A stretch of DNA of 64,000 nt from Enterobacter sp. ENT03 (GTDB taxonomy: Bacteria; Pseudomonadota; Gammaproteobacteria; Enterobacterales; Enterobacteriaceae). The stretch is taken from positions 86,153 through 150,152 of the forward strand of contig NZ_JAHUXA010000012.1 in the NCBI RefSeq assembly GCF_019218745.1, read 5' to 3'. A program made the translations under genes and the position numbers. Each line of letters begins with the position of its first letter. Position 1 is the stretch's first letter. Below the pieces are notes generated by a model that did no database searches, had not been told where the DNA came from, and saw nothing but the letters and a program-made list of their open reading frames with translations. Shown here piece after piece: positions 1-9,349 of this stretch.

Positions 1-261
1 AACATCGGGCTGCGGGTACTGATGGCCCTGCATCGCCAGAATGGTCAACCGATCCCCTTTGGCGCAACCGTCACACTCGCTGATACCCCGCAGAAGATGT
101 TTATCGTCGGTGAAGAGGGCGAAGTGTATCTGACCGGATTAAAAAACAGCGGCGTTTTGTCGGTTAACTGGGGCAATGCAGAGCAGCGCTGTCAGGCGCG
201 CTACCGTATTCCTGAAGATCAACCTGGCGGCGTGATCATTACCTCCGCTGTTTGCCAGTAA
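1..261 (+). CDS. Fimbrial outer membrane usher, C-terminal fragment (5' end outside window)
   Basis: The window opens inside this reading frame, which runs from base 1 to a TAA at 259-261. The 86 visible residues form the extreme C-terminus of a FimD/PapC-type usher: a small beta-sandwich with the usual PFGA motif, a G-x-V/A-YL-x-GL segment, and a final C-Q-A-R-Y ... C-Q ending in which two cysteines can form the plug/CTD2 disulfide. The usher at 35653-38130 ends in the same pattern (PFGA, YLSGL, CQARY, CQ), which supports the call. Ushers form the outer-membrane pore that receives chaperone-subunit complexes and polymerises pili. The gene is followed after 32 bases by three adhesin-like genes and a minor pilin, so this is the 3' part of a fimbrial operon whose major pilin and chaperone lie to the left. 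Only the C-terminus is seen, so nothing can be said about the barrel. Confidence 0.9.
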   Translation, partial: NIGLRVLMALHRQNGQPIPFGATVTLADTPQKMFIVGEEGEVYLTGLKNSGVLSVNWGNAEQRCQARYRIPEDQPGGVIITSAVCQ

Positions 262-293
262 TACCATTCACTTTCTGAGAACTGATCATAAAT

Positions 294-1328
294 ATGACAA
301 GAGTTTGCGTCTTACTATTCCTCAGCGTACTGGCTGACTATGCACTTGCCGATGCGATTCCTTGCAGCGTACCGGCCGGGCCGGTGACGATTAACGTCAG
401 TGGAAATTATACGATTCAGCGTGATGCGCCTGTCGGTACATTTCTTTCACCCTAGTTTGACTCCAGTATATGGCCGTGGTCAGTCTGTGAAGGGAACAAT
501 AGATATAGGCTAAGTGTCGGCGTTATGTCGACGGTCATGAATACCCCGATGAAAGTATCCGAAGGGGGACTCGGTTATTCTGTGTATCCCACTAATGTGT
601 CAGGGATAGGTTATATCTTTGCGGCGATGCATCGGCTTCGCTATACCGGTGGGGGGTGGGATTCCGGATGGAAATATCTAAGCTCAGTTATCGATTATAA
701 AATAAAAGGGACTGGAGCCTCCTGGAGTATGAATAACACAAAATTCGATATCGGGCTGTACGCCTCCATCCGCTTTATTAAATATGCACCTACCGGATCA
801 GGTGCCGTTGAAGGGATCAATATCGGTCGTGCATCGGCCGGAACGGACAACGAGTGGAGCAACCCCGAGGGGGATATTAATGTTGTCTCTTCGCTTGGCG
901 TCACCACCCTGGCCTGTACATTAATGACATCGGCCATCACTTTTCGTCTGGGCGATGTTATCACCACGCAGTTAAATAGCGCCCCTGGCCCGATTTTGAA
1001 TATCGGGCAAAGTACGCAGAACCTCGGCTTAAATTGTACGCCGGACGCCAGTATCAATGTGCGTTTATCCGCGACGCAAAACCCCGACAGCAGCGATACC
1101 AGCGTGCTGGCCCTTAACGGACAGGGCAGCGCGGGGGTGGCCGACGGCATGGGGATCCAGCTGTTGTATAACGACGCGCCGCTGCAAATCGATCAAACGC
1201 TGCATCTCAAACATTCTGCCGGCGGGCTGGAAACTTTTCCGATCACCGCCCGGTATTACCAGACCAAAAACAGCGTGACGCCAGGTTCGGCGAATGCCAC
1301 GGCCACCCTGGAGCTTATTTATCAATGA
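294..1328 (+). pseudogene. Fimbrial tip adhesin paralogue 1, interrupted by an in-frame TAG
   Basis: The frame starting at ATG 294 encodes a signal peptide (MTRVCVLLFL...ALA) and then the same opening as its two downstream paralogues (DAIPC, YTIQRDAPVGTF). At 453-455 a TAG stands exactly where both paralogues have TGG (Trp) in the SPWF motif. After it the same frame stays open to 1328 and aligns throughout, so one base change would restore a 344-residue protein. Reinitiation at ATG 525 could give a 267-residue product, but without a signal peptide it could not enter the chaperone-usher route. The 3' 430 bases, the pilin domain that donates the last strand (ending ELIYQ), are nearly identical to those of paralogue 2. 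There is no intervening frameshift, so the break looks recent or reversible (suppression). A sequencing error at this base is the alternative. Confidence 0.85.
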
Positions 1329-2386
1329 AGCAAGTGAGGAAGCGGATCATGAATATGGCACGAGTCTGCGTCTTACTCCTGTTCAGCACGCAGGCGCTTG
1401 CTGATGCTATACCGTGTTCTGCACCGACCGCACCGGTGACGATAAACGTCAGCGGAAATTATACGATCCAGCGTGATGCACCGGTCGGTACCTTTATTTC
1501 ACCCTGGTTTGAGGGCAGCGTCTGGCCGTGGTCTGCCTGCGAGGGACACAAGGGGGCCTCGCTAAGTGTCGGCGTGATGTCAACAGTGGCGAATACCGCG
1601 TTACAAGTGACTGATGAAGGTAACGTTTATTCTGTTTATCCCACTAACCTGGCGGGCGTGGGGTATATCTTTATGGTCAAACAACGTTTTGCCTTTACCA
1701 GAGGGGGCGGGGACTCAGGATGGAGAACAACCACTGGCACTGGCATTAAGGGCGTGAACATAAAAACCGCCGCCTTTATGTGGGTGCTGGACTACACACA
1801 ATACGATGCGGGGCAATATTCTGCGATTCGCTTTGTCAAATATGCCCCGACCGGAGCGGGAACTGTTGAGGGTAAGAATATTGGCCGCGCATCGCCCGGA
1901 ACCTTTTATGACTGGAGCAATCCAGAGGGCGATATTAATTTTGTCTCCTCGCTGGGCGTCACCACCCTGGCCTGTACATTAATGACATCGGCCATCACTT
2001 TTCGTCTGGGCGATGTTATCACCACGCAGTTAAATAGCGCCCCCGGCCCGATTTTGAATATTGGGCAAAGTACGCAAAACCTCGGCTTAAATTGTGCGCC
2101 GGACGCCAGTATCAGCGTGCGTTTATCCGCGACGCAAAACCCCGACAGCAGCGATACCAGCGTGCTGGCCTTAAACGGGCAGGGCAGCGCGGGCGTTGCC
2201 GATGGTATGGGGATCCAGTTGCTGTATAACGACGCGCCGCTGCAAATCGATCAAACGCTGCATCTCAAACATTCTGCCGGCGGGCTGGAAAGTCTTCCGA
2301 TCACCGCCCGGTATTACCAGACCAAAAACAGCGTGACGCCAGGTTCGGCGAATGCCACGGCAACACTGGAACTCATCTATCAATGA
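1325..2386 (+). CDS. Fimbrial tip adhesin-like protein, paralogue 2
   Basis: This gene encodes a 353-residue two-domain fimbrial protein of FimH-like layout. Residues 1-26 are a signal peptide ending ALA, about 27-195 are a divergent N-terminal (putative receptor-binding) domain, and about 200-353 are a pilin domain with a cysteine pair and the ELIYQ C-terminal strand typical of chaperone-dependent subunits. It would be exported by Sec, held by the periplasmic chaperone and placed at the pilus tip by the upstream usher. Its ATG overlaps the stop of paralogue 1 by four bases (ATGA), as in the next two junctions, so translation is probably coupled. An alternative start at 1349 has a well-spaced GAGGAAG upstream. 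The receptor specificity cannot be told from sequence. The N-domain differs from the neighbours far more than the C-domain does. Confidence 0.85.
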   Translation: MKQVRKRIMNMARVCVLLLFSTQALADAIPCSAPTAPVTINVSGNYTIQRDAPVGTFISPWFEGSVWPWSACEGHKGASLSVGVMSTVANTALQVTDEGNVYSVYPTNLAGVGYIFMVKQRFAFTRGGGDSGWRTTTGTGIKGVNIKTAAFMWVLDYTQYDAGQYSAIRFVKYAPTGAGTVEGKNIGRASPGTFYDWSNPEGDINFVSSLGVTTLACTLMTSAITFRLGDVITTQLNSAPGPILNIGQSTQNLGLNCAPDASISVRLSATQNPDSSDTSVLALNGQGSAGVADGMGIQLLYNDAPLQIDQTLHLKHSAGGLESLPITARYYQTKNSVTPGSANATATLELIYQ

Positions 2387-3438
2387 GACAAATAAGGAAG
2401 CAGATCATGAAAATGACGCGAGTCTGGCTATTACTCCTGTTCAGCCCACAGGCGTTTGCTGATGCTATAACTTGCAACGTACCGTACGGACCGGCGACGA
2501 TTAACGTCAGTGGAAATTATACCCTGCAGCGCGATGCACCGGTCGGCACATTTATTTCTCCCTGGTTTTACGCAAGCGTATGGCCGTGGTCCGTCTGCAA
2601 GGGGGCCAGGGCATACTGGCTCAGTGTTGGCGCAATGTCGACGGTGATGAATACGCCGTTGCAAATTACCGAAGGGGGAAAGGTTTACTCGGTTTATCCC
2701 ACGAATGTTTCAGGGGTGGGCTATATCTTACTGACAATGCAGCGTCTGAGCTATAACAGTGGCGGTTGGGACTCCGGATGGAAAGATTTACGGGCGATGA
2801 CCGGTTATAAAATAAAATGGACCAACGCCTCCTGGAGTATAACGGATATATATTATGACGTCGGGCTGTCTGCCGCCATCCGCTTCGTTAAATACGCCCC
2901 AACGGGCTGGGGGCGCGTTAACGGAATGAATATTGGCCGGGCATCGACTGGAACGGACCTGCAATGGGACAATCCAGAAGGCGATATTAATTTCGTTTCA
3001 TCGCTTGGCGTCACCACCCTGGCTTGTACCCTGATGACCTCCGCCATCACTTTTCGGCTCGGCGATATTATTACTACGCAACTAAATAATGCACCTGGGC
3101 CGATCCTCACAAGTGGGCAAAATACGCAAAACCTCGGTCTGAACTGTTCCCCCGACACCAGTATCAATGTGCGTTTATCCGCAACGCAAAACCCCGACAG
3201 CAGCGATAACAGCGTGCTGGCCTTAAACGGACAGGGCAGCGCAGGCGTTGCCGATGGGATGGGGATCCAGTTGCTGTATAACGACGCGCCGCTGCAAATC
3301 GATCAAACGCTGCATCTCAAACGTTCTGTCGGCGGGCTGGAAAGTCTTCCGATCACTGCCCGGTATTACCAGACCAAAAACATCGTGACGCCGGGTTCGG
3401 CGAATGCCACGGCAACACTGGAGTTGATATATCAATGA
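2383..3438 (+). CDS. Fimbrial tip adhesin-like protein, paralogue 3
   Basis: This 351-residue protein has the same design as its upstream neighbour: signal peptide (residues 1-26, ending AFA), N-terminal domain with the SPWF and YSVYPTN motifs, and a C-terminal pilin domain starting near GDINF and ending ELIYQ. The start overlaps the previous stop (ATGA). An AAGGAAG seven bases before ATG 2407 offers an alternative start. The pilin domain is nearly identical to those of copies 1 and 2, with a few replacements (for example ILTSGQN for ILNIGQS), while the N-domain has its own sequence. Three adhesins in one operon suggest alternative tips or a stack of tip subunits. Family assignment as a chaperone-usher adhesin is firm at fold level; ligand unknown. 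Confidence 0.85.
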   Translation: MRQIRKQIMKMTRVWLLLLFSPQAFADAITCNVPYGPATINVSGNYTLQRDAPVGTFISPWFYASVWPWSVCKGARAYWLSVGAMSTVMNTPLQITEGGKVYSVYPTNVSGVGYILLTMQRLSYNSGGWDSGWKDLRAMTGYKIKWTNASWSITDIYYDVGLSAAIRFVKYAPTGWGRVNGMNIGRASTGTDLQWDNPEGDINFVSSLGVTTLACTLMTSAITFRLGDIITTQLNNAPGPILTSGQNTQNLGLNCSPDTSINVRLSATQNPDSSDNSVLALNGQGSAGVADGMGIQLLYNDAPLQIDQTLHLKRSVGGLESLPITARYYQTKNIVTPGSANATATLELIYQ

Positions 3439-3968
3439 AGATAAGCAGGGTATTTCGCAAACGCATGATGCTGCTGAGCATGGTGATCTTTACTTCCGCG
3501 CCAGGCTGGGCGAGTGACTCGGCAATACTCACGATTAATGGCAATGTTCAGGCCGCGCCCTGCGAGGTGGCTGCCGACAGCCTCGCGCAGACCGTGGATC
3601 TCGGTAAGGGCAAGCCAATCAACAGTTACAATTTACGCGAACCCGGCGCGGCAACGCCGTGGATCTATTTCTCCGTCAATCTGACGAAATGCCCGCCGAA
3701 CACCCGCACCGCAAAAATTACCTTTAACGGACCTGCGGATCCCGCCGGGGTCGGCGATTTGTATCGAAATGGCGGCACGGCTAAAAACGTCGCCGTGCAG
3801 CTTCAGGGAAGCGGTGGACATCCGTTTGGCGACGGACGTTCTTACACGGGGCTTATCAGCAACAATGCTATCCGCTATAACTTGCGGGCCAGGCTTTTCA
3901 GCAAACAGGGCAACGTTGGCGTGGGGAGCGTGAATACCCTGGTTACCGTCACCTTCATTTACCAGTAA
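3435..3968 (+). CDS. Minor fimbrial subunit
   Basis: This 177-residue pilin has a basic n-region and hydrophobic signal peptide ending near WAS (about residue 27). A single domain follows, with cysteines in the early (PCEVAAD) and middle (KCPPNTR) strands that form the classical pilin disulfide, and a TVTFIYQ C-terminal strand. It belongs to the FimA/FimG-like family and is probably an adaptor or terminating subunit. Its ATG overlaps the stop of the third adhesin by four bases, so it is the last gene of the operon. Its stop is only five bases from the stop of the convergent sapF, leaving no room for a separate terminator between them. The role as adaptor is inferred from position and size. 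Confidence 0.85.
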   Translation: MKISRVFRKRMMLLSMVIFTSAPGWASDSAILTINGNVQAAPCEVAADSLAQTVDLGKGKPINSYNLREPGAATPWIYFSVNLTKCPPNTRTAKITFNGPADPAGVGDLYRNGGTAKNVAVQLQGSGGHPFGDGRSYTGLISNNAIRYNLRARLFSKQGNVGVGSVNTLVTVTFIYQ

Positions 3969-3973
3969 ACCGC

Positions 3974-4780
3974 TTAACGATCTTTGCGCCAGGCGTCGGC
4001 GGTTAAGGCTTCGCCAAAATGCCCGGCAATCAACCGTTTGGTCAGATCGTGCAGTGGCGAGGCCAGCACGTCGGCGGTGCTGCCGCGCTCGACCACTTCG
4101 CCCTGATGCATCACCAGCACCTGGTCGCTGATGTGCTTCATCATGCCAATATGCTGGGTTACATAAATGTATGAAATCCCCTGTTTTTCCTGTAGCTCCA
4201 GCATCAGGTTGATCAGCTGCGAGCGCATCGACATGTCCAGCGAGGCCAGCGCTTCATCGGCAATGATCACCTGTGGGCGCAGGATCAACGCCCGCGCCAG
4301 CCCCAGACGCTGTTTCTGACCGGGGGCCAGCATATGCGGATAGTAGCTGACGTGATCCGGCAGCAGTCCCACCATGCGCAGCGTTTCGCCGATACGCTTA
4401 CGGCGTGCTTCCGGGGTGAGATCGGTGTTCAGTCGCAGCGGGAAATCCAGAATCTGCGAAATGCGCGACCGTGGATTCAGCGACGTCGACGGATCCTGGA
4501 AAATCATGCGGATGCGCTGGCTGCGGAACGAGTAATCGCCATAGTGCAGGGGATGATCGTTAATACGCAGTTCACCGGTGGTCGGTTCGGTCATGCCCGC
4601 CAGTATTTTGGCCAGCGTTGACTTACCGGAGCCGTTCTCACCGATGATCGCCAGCGTCTGTTTCTCACGCAGCGTAAAGCTCAGCGGTTTTACCGCCTCC
4701 AGCGTCTGACGGCGGAACCAGCCGGTGCGGTAGCGGAAGGTTTTGCTCAGGTTGTGCACTTCAAGCAGGGTTTCGGCCAT
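3974..4780 (-). CDS. sapF: SapF, ATP-binding subunit of the Sap peptide ABC transporter
   Basis: This 268-residue ABC ATPase is closely similar to E. coli SapF. The Walker A is GENGSGKST and the Walker B is in VIIADEALASLD. The signature loop is the family's unusual LAPGQKQRL rather than LSGGQ. The start was placed at ATG 4780 (MAETLL), one base short of the sapD stop, because the extra upstream in-frame sequence is just the other frame of sapD. With SapD it energises the SapBC channel. In Salmonella the Sap system confers resistance to antimicrobial peptides, and in E. coli SapBCDF has been reported as a putrescine exporter. It is the last gene of sapABCDF and converges on a fimbrial operon. 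Confidence 0.96.
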   Translation of the reverse strand: MAETLLEVHNLSKTFRYRTGWFRRQTLEAVKPLSFTLREKQTLAIIGENGSGKSTLAKILAGMTEPTTGELRINDHPLHYGDYSFRSQRIRMIFQDPSTSLNPRSRISQILDFPLRLNTDLTPEARRKRIGETLRMVGLLPDHVSYYPHMLAPGQKQRLGLARALILRPQVIIADEALASLDMSMRSQLINLMLELQEKQGISYIYVTQHIGMMKHISDQVLVMHQGEVVERGSTADVLASPLHDLTKRLIAGHFGEALTADAWRKDR

Positions 4781-4781
4781 C

Positions 4782-5774
4782 TTATTCACGCTCCATGTTG
4801 AGGGGGAAATGGCAGGCGAAAAGATGATTTTTCGGCCCGGCCAGGCGCGGCGTGTCGATACATTTACGCTGCGCATAAGGGCAGCGCGGCCCAAGACGGC
4901 AGCCTATCGGTAGCTGTTCCAGCAACGGGATCGCGCCCGGCAGGGTGTTCAGGCGGCTTTTGTGCGGCATCGGGCTACCAAAATCCGGGATCGCGCGGAT
5001 CAGCGCCTGGGTATAAGGATGATGCGGCGTGCCGATCAAATCCTCGCTCGGTGCAGTTTCCACCGTCTGCCCGCAATACATCACGTTGATGCGGTCAGCC
5101 CACTGGCTCAGCATTTGTAAATCGTGGCTGATCAGCAAAATGGTGGTGTTGTTGTTCTGGTTAAGCCGGGTCAGCAGGCGGAAAATCTGCGCCTGGGTAG
5201 TCGGCTCCATGGCGTTGGTCGGCTCATCGGCAATCAGCAGACGCGGCTGATTCGCCAGCGCAATAGCGATCATCACCTTCTGGCACTCGCCCTCGGTCAG
5301 CTCGTACGGGAAGCTGCGCATCGCATCTTTATGATCTTTAATCCCCACCCGGTGCAGCAGCTCGATGGCGCGGCGTTTACGCCAGCCAACGCGCTGCCAC
5401 CAGCGGCCCTTGTAGGTCCAGCCCGAGATATTTTGCATCAACTGCTTGCCAACGCGCTCGGAGGGATCGAGACAGGACTGCGGCTCCTGGAAAATCATCG
5501 ACACGTTATGACCGAGCAGTTTGCGCCGCTCGCGGGCAGACAGGCGCATCAAATCGATGTCGTCAAAGCGCATACGGTCGGCGGTGACGCGCCAGTTGTC
5601 TTTTGTCACGCCACAAATCGCTTTGGCGATGAGGCTCTTACCGGAGCCGGATTCCCCCACCAGCCCACGGATTTCCCCTTCGGCCAGCGTCATGCTCACC
5701 CGGTCAACGGCGCGCACCCACTGCTCGCCAATTTTGACCTCGATGGTCAGGTTACGAATATCGAGTAACGGCAT
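4782..5774 (-). CDS. sapD: SapD, ATP-binding subunit of the Sap peptide ABC transporter
   Basis: This 330-residue protein of the oligopeptide-transporter ATPase family has Walker [10 protein letters not shown], Walker [14 protein letters not shown], and the C-terminal OppD/F extension with a cysteine cluster ([14 protein letters not shown]...FACHF), which in this family resembles an iron-sulfur or metal site. The signature segment is LTEGECQKV, degenerate compared with LSGGQ but normal for SapD. E. coli SapD also supports Trk potassium uptake through ATP binding. The ATG overlaps the sapC stop region by one base, showing tight coupling in the sap operon. Confidence 0.96.
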   Translation of the reverse strand: MPLLDIRNLTIEVKIGEQWVRAVDRVSMTLAEGEIRGLVGESGSGKSLIAKAICGVTKDNWRVTADRMRFDDIDLMRLSARERRKLLGHNVSMIFQEPQSCLDPSERVGKQLMQNISGWTYKGRWWQRVGWRKRRAIELLHRVGIKDHKDAMRSFPYELTEGECQKVMIAIALANQPRLLIADEPTNAMEPTTQAQIFRLLTRLNQNNNTTILLISHDLQMLSQWADRINVMYCGQTVETAPSEDLIGTPHHPYTQALIRAIPDFGSPMPHKSRLNTLPGAIPLLEQLPIGCRLGPRCPYAQRKCIDTPRLAGPKNHLFACHFPLNMERE

Positions 5775-6664
5775 TATTCCACCCCCGCATTGACCGCACG
5801 ACGGATGCCGTCGCCCAGCAGGTTAACCAGCAGCACGCTCAGCATGATCGCCACCCCCGGCAGCATTACTGTCCATGGCGCAACGTAGATCAGCTCCAGC
5901 GCATCGCCGAGCATCGCGCCCCATTCCGGGGAGGGCAGTTGCGCCCCCAAATCCAGAAAGCCCAGCGCGGCAATATCCAGGATCGCCATCGACAGCGCGC
6001 GGGTGATTTCCGTCACCAGCCCGGAGGTCATATTCGGCAGCACGGCGAACCACAAAATATTCATGGTCGTCGCGCCATCCAGACGGGCGGCAACCACATA
6101 CTCTTTTTCCAGCTCATCATGCACCAGGCTGTAGACCGAACGCACCATGCGCGGCAACAGCGCCAGCCAGACGGCAAACATCGCATGGCTGAGATGAGGC
6201 CCGGAAAACGCCACCACGATAATCGCCAGCAGTAACGACGGGATCGACAGCAGCGTATCCAGAATATGATTGAGCACGGCCGAGCGCAGGCCGTGCGTCG
6301 CCCCGGCAATGACGCCGAGCACCAGCCCGCACAGCGTCGCCGCCAGCGTCACCAGAAACGCGCCGCCCACCGTTGGCGCCGCGCCGCTCAGCAAGCGACT
6401 TAGCACATCGCGACCCAGATCGTCCGTGCCGAGGAAAAAGGAGACTTCGCCATAGCGCGACCATGACGGCGGCAGCAACTGATAGCCAAGGAACTGCTGA
6501 TCGATACCATAAGGCGCGAACCATGCGCCAAACAGACACAGCAGCGCCAGCCCCGCGCAGCCGTACAGGCCGATCATCGCGGTCGTGTCAGCGTAAAATT
6601 TGCGCCAGACGGTGCGCAGCGCACCCGGCGCGCGCTTTTCGCTGTAGACGTTATCGGAGGGCAT
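5774..6664 (-). CDS. sapC: SapC, inner membrane permease of the Sap transporter
   Basis: This 296-residue DppC/OppC-type permease is nearly identical to E. coli SapC over its whole length. The first membrane segment is at about residues 30-52 ([20 protein letters not shown]). A periplasmic region with the OppC signature [17 protein letters not shown] follows, then further membrane helices including the EAA-like cytoplasmic loop ([20 protein letters not shown]) that docks to the ATPases. It forms the channel with SapB. Its start overlaps sapB by 14 bases. Confidence 0.96.
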   Translation of the reverse strand: MPSDNVYSEKRAPGALRTVWRKFYADTTAMIGLYGCAGLALLCLFGAWFAPYGIDQQFLGYQLLPPSWSRYGEVSFFLGTDDLGRDVLSRLLSGAAPTVGGAFLVTLAATLCGLVLGVIAGATHGLRSAVLNHILDTLLSIPSLLLAIIVVAFSGPHLSHAMFAVWLALLPRMVRSVYSLVHDELEKEYVVAARLDGATTMNILWFAVLPNMTSGLVTEITRALSMAILDIAALGFLDLGAQLPSPEWGAMLGDALELIYVAPWTVMLPGVAIMLSVLLVNLLGDGIRRAVNAGVE

Positions 6665-7616
6665 ACCATTCCTTATGTTTCAAAGGGTTCGCCAGCGCGC
6701 CCACAATGTCAGAAATCACGTTCACGGTGATCACCAGCGCGCCAATCACCATCACGCCGGCGGAAATCGCCGCGTAATCCTGCTGGCGAATGGCGTTGAT
6801 CATCCAGCGTCCCAGACCCGGCCAGCTGAACACCATTTCGGTGATCATCGCCAGCGTCAGCATGGTGGAGAACTGCAAACCAAGGCGCGGGATCACCGGC
6901 GGCAGGGCGTTATGCAGCACGTGGCGGCGCAGGATGGTAAAGCGCGATACGCCACGCGTAGCGGCGGCTTTAATATAATTCTGCTCGAACACGTCGATGG
7001 TGCTCAGGCGCATCAGGCGGATCACCTCGGTGGTCGGGGCCACGGCCAGCGTCAGCACCGGCAGCACCATATGACGCAGGGCGCTCATGATCATCTCATC
7101 GCGCCACGGCGAATCCGACAGCCAGGCGTCAATAATCGCAAACCCGGTCACCGTTTTCACCTCGTACAAGAGATCGAAGCGCCCGGAAACCGGCAGCCAG
7201 CCCAGCGTGAGGGAGAAAAACAGCGTCAGCAGCAGCGCCAGCCAGAACACCGGAATAGAAAAGCCGAGCAGCGCCAGCGCGCTGATAAACTTGTCCTGCC
7301 ATTTATTGCGGGAAATCCCCGCCAGCATACCGACAGGAATGCCGAGCACCAGCGCAAAGGTAAAGGCCAGAATGCACAGCTCCATGGTGGCCGGGAACAC
7401 CTCTTTTAACTGCTCGGAAATTAGCTGGCCGTTAATGCTGGAAACACCGAAGTCCCAGTGCAGCACGCCGGTAAACCAGAACGTCCAGGCGTTCCACAGC
7501 GAGGCACCGGACAGCGGCGCATGGGGCGTGAAATAGCTCAGGCTGAAGGCGACAAAGGTCAGCATAAAGAGCGTGACCATCAGCAAAAGAATGCGCCGCA
7601 GCGTAAAGATGATCAT
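6651..7616 (-). CDS. sapB: SapB, inner membrane permease of the Sap transporter
   Basis: This 321-residue permease of the DppB/OppB family begins with a transmembrane helix ([22 protein letters not shown]). It carries the EAA-type loop ([20 protein letters not shown]) near residue 225 and five or six predicted helices. It pairs with SapC to form the transmembrane path. The start overlaps the sapA stop by four bases, so sapA and sapB are translationally coupled. Length and sequence agree with E. coli SapB. Confidence 0.96.
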   Translation of the reverse strand: MIIFTLRRILLLMVTLFMLTFVAFSLSYFTPHAPLSGASLWNAWTFWFTGVLHWDFGVSSINGQLISEQLKEVFPATMELCILAFTFALVLGIPVGMLAGISRNKWQDKFISALALLGFSIPVFWLALLLTLFFSLTLGWLPVSGRFDLLYEVKTVTGFAIIDAWLSDSPWRDEMIMSALRHMVLPVLTLAVAPTTEVIRLMRLSTIDVFEQNYIKAAATRGVSRFTILRRHVLHNALPPVIPRLGLQFSTMLTLAMITEMVFSWPGLGRWMINAIRQQDYAAISAGVMVIGALVITVNVISDIVGALANPLKHKEWYALR

Positions 7617-9259
7617 GGCTGTTTATCCTCAGAATGCTCTTTTTCACGCGACACGCCTGCAAAAGAGGCGTTACCAAACGGACTCAACACCAGGCCTTTC
7701 ATATCGTAGCGATACGCCTGCAAGCGCAGCGACGACGCCAGCGGCAACACCGGCAGCTCGCGGGCGAGAATAGTTTGCGCTTCATCATAGGCATCAATGC
7801 GCGACGCCAGTTGCTGCGAGAGCAGGGCTTTTTGCAGCACGCTGTCGAATTCACGGTTACACCAGTGAGCGAAATTGGTCTGCGATTCAATGGCCGCGCA
7901 GCTTAACAGTGGACGGAAGAAGCTGTCCGGGTCGTTACTGTCCGTTGACCAGCCGGAGAGGGTGAGATCGTGATTCATGTCCATCAGGCGCGCTTCCTGG
8001 AAACGGCCCTCCACCGGAACGATCTTCACGGTTACGCCGATCTGCGCCATATCCGCCTGCAGAAGTTCAGCGGTTTTCAGCGGGCTGGGGTTCCACGCCT
8101 GGGAGCTTGTCGGCACCCACAGTTGCAGACTGAGATTTTCATGACCCAGCGCTTTTAACTGCGCGCGCGCTTTGTCCGGGTTGTATTCGGTGATTTTCGC
8201 GTCGTTATCATAGGCCCAGGAGGCGCGCGGCAATATCGACGCGGCGGTTTCGGCAGTGCCATAATAAATCGACTGCATCAGGCGCTGGTTATTAATCGCC
8301 AGCGCCAGCGCATGACGCACTTGCGGATTATTCAGCGGCGGCTTATCGGTATTAAACGCCAGATAAGCGATGTTCATGCCGGGGCGCAGCGTCAGGCGCA
8401 GGCGCGGATCGTCACGCAGACTGGTAAGCTGACTGGCCGCGGGCCAGGCCAGCACATCGCACTCGCCGGTAAGCAGTTTCGATAAACGCCCGGTGCCGCC
8501 GGAACCCAGATCGACCACCACCTGCGGCATCAGCGGCGTACCGCGCCAGAATTTTTCGTGACGTTGTAACCGAATATACTGCCCGGAACGGTAATCGCTG
8601 AGCTGGAACGGACCGGTTCCGACCGGCTGGCGGTCAAGCTGTTCCTGGCGGTCGTTCTTCGCCAGATTTGCCGCGTACTCCGCCGACATCACCGAGGCGT
8701 AATGGGTGGCCAGATGCCACAGAAACGACGCATCCGGCTGGCGCAGACGAAACTCCACGGTGCGGTTATCGATTTTGCGCACGCTTTGCACGCTGTCGGC
8801 AAATTGCAGGCTGTCGAAATAGGGGAAGCTGCTGCCGTTGATGTTATGCCACGGATGCTTGCGGTCGAAGATACGCTGGAAGGTAAAGATCACATCGTCG
8901 GCATTGAGCTTACGGGTGGGGGTAAACCACGCGGTGGTCTGAAACGCCACGTCATTACGCAGGTGAAAACGATAGGTCGCGCCGTTATCGAGCACCTCCC
9001 AGCTTTCCGCCAGCTCCGGCACCAGCCGGTAAGTATAAGGATCGACATCCAGCAGGCGATCGTAAAGCTGAGCGGCGAGGGTATCGACAATCAGGCCGCT
9101 GCTCGCTTTTTGCGGATTGAAGGTATTGACCTGGCCGTTAACGCAGTAAACAAACCCGCTGTCACGAATATCGCGGTCGGCAGGCGGCACAGGCGCAGCC
9201 TGCGCCAGCCCACTTAACAGACCGGCGCTCAGCAGCAGGGACGATAAAATTAGGCGCAT
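7613..9259 (-). CDS. sapA: SapA, periplasmic peptide-binding protein
   Basis: This 548-residue solute-binding protein of the DppA/OppA family has a signal peptide ([10 protein letters not shown]...AQA) and a mature start at APVPPADRD. The family motifs include the [19 protein letters not shown] strand and the [12 protein letters not shown] region. The start is placed at ATG 9259 because it precedes a proper signal peptide; the 14 upstream codons have no homology. SapA captures peptides, including host defence peptides, in the periplasm for import by SapBCDF. It is first in the operon. The 90-base gap upstream separates it from an MFS gene on the same strand and could hold a promoter, though none was clear by eye. 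Confidence 0.95.
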   Translation of the reverse strand: MRLILSSLLLSAGLLSGLAQAAPVPPADRDIRDSGFVYCVNGQVNTFNPQKASSGLIVDTLAAQLYDRLLDVDPYTYRLVPELAESWEVLDNGATYRFHLRNDVAFQTTAWFTPTRKLNADDVIFTFQRIFDRKHPWHNINGSSFPYFDSLQFADSVQSVRKIDNRTVEFRLRQPDASFLWHLATHYASVMSAEYAANLAKNDRQEQLDRQPVGTGPFQLSDYRSGQYIRLQRHEKFWRGTPLMPQVVVDLGSGGTGRLSKLLTGECDVLAWPAASQLTSLRDDPRLRLTLRPGMNIAYLAFNTDKPPLNNPQVRHALALAINNQRLMQSIYYGTAETAASILPRASWAYDNDAKITEYNPDKARAQLKALGHENLSLQLWVPTSSQAWNPSPLKTAELLQADMAQIGVTVKIVPVEGRFQEARLMDMNHDLTLSGWSTDSNDPDSFFRPLLSCAAIESQTNFAHWCNREFDSVLQKALLSQQLASRIDAYDEAQTILARELPVLPLASSLRLQAYRYDMKGLVLSPFGNASFAGVSREKEHSEDKQP

Positions 9260-9349
9260 AATTTCTTTGGTTTTAAGACTGATCTGCAAAGTGTATCGCA
9301 CTTAACGCTGCCGCGTAAAAATGTCTGCGGATAACTGGCGGAAAAGTCA

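Noticed and set aside
4781..4894. Longer N-terminus for SapF (start at 4894)
   Set aside because: The extra 38 codons lie entirely within sapD in another frame, and the family start MAETLL at 4780 is obvious.
6675..7409. Plus-strand open frame of 244 codons antisense to sapB
   Set aside because: Composition is extremely rich in His, Gln and Arg, typical of an antisense frame of a membrane protein gene; sapB is certain on the other strand.
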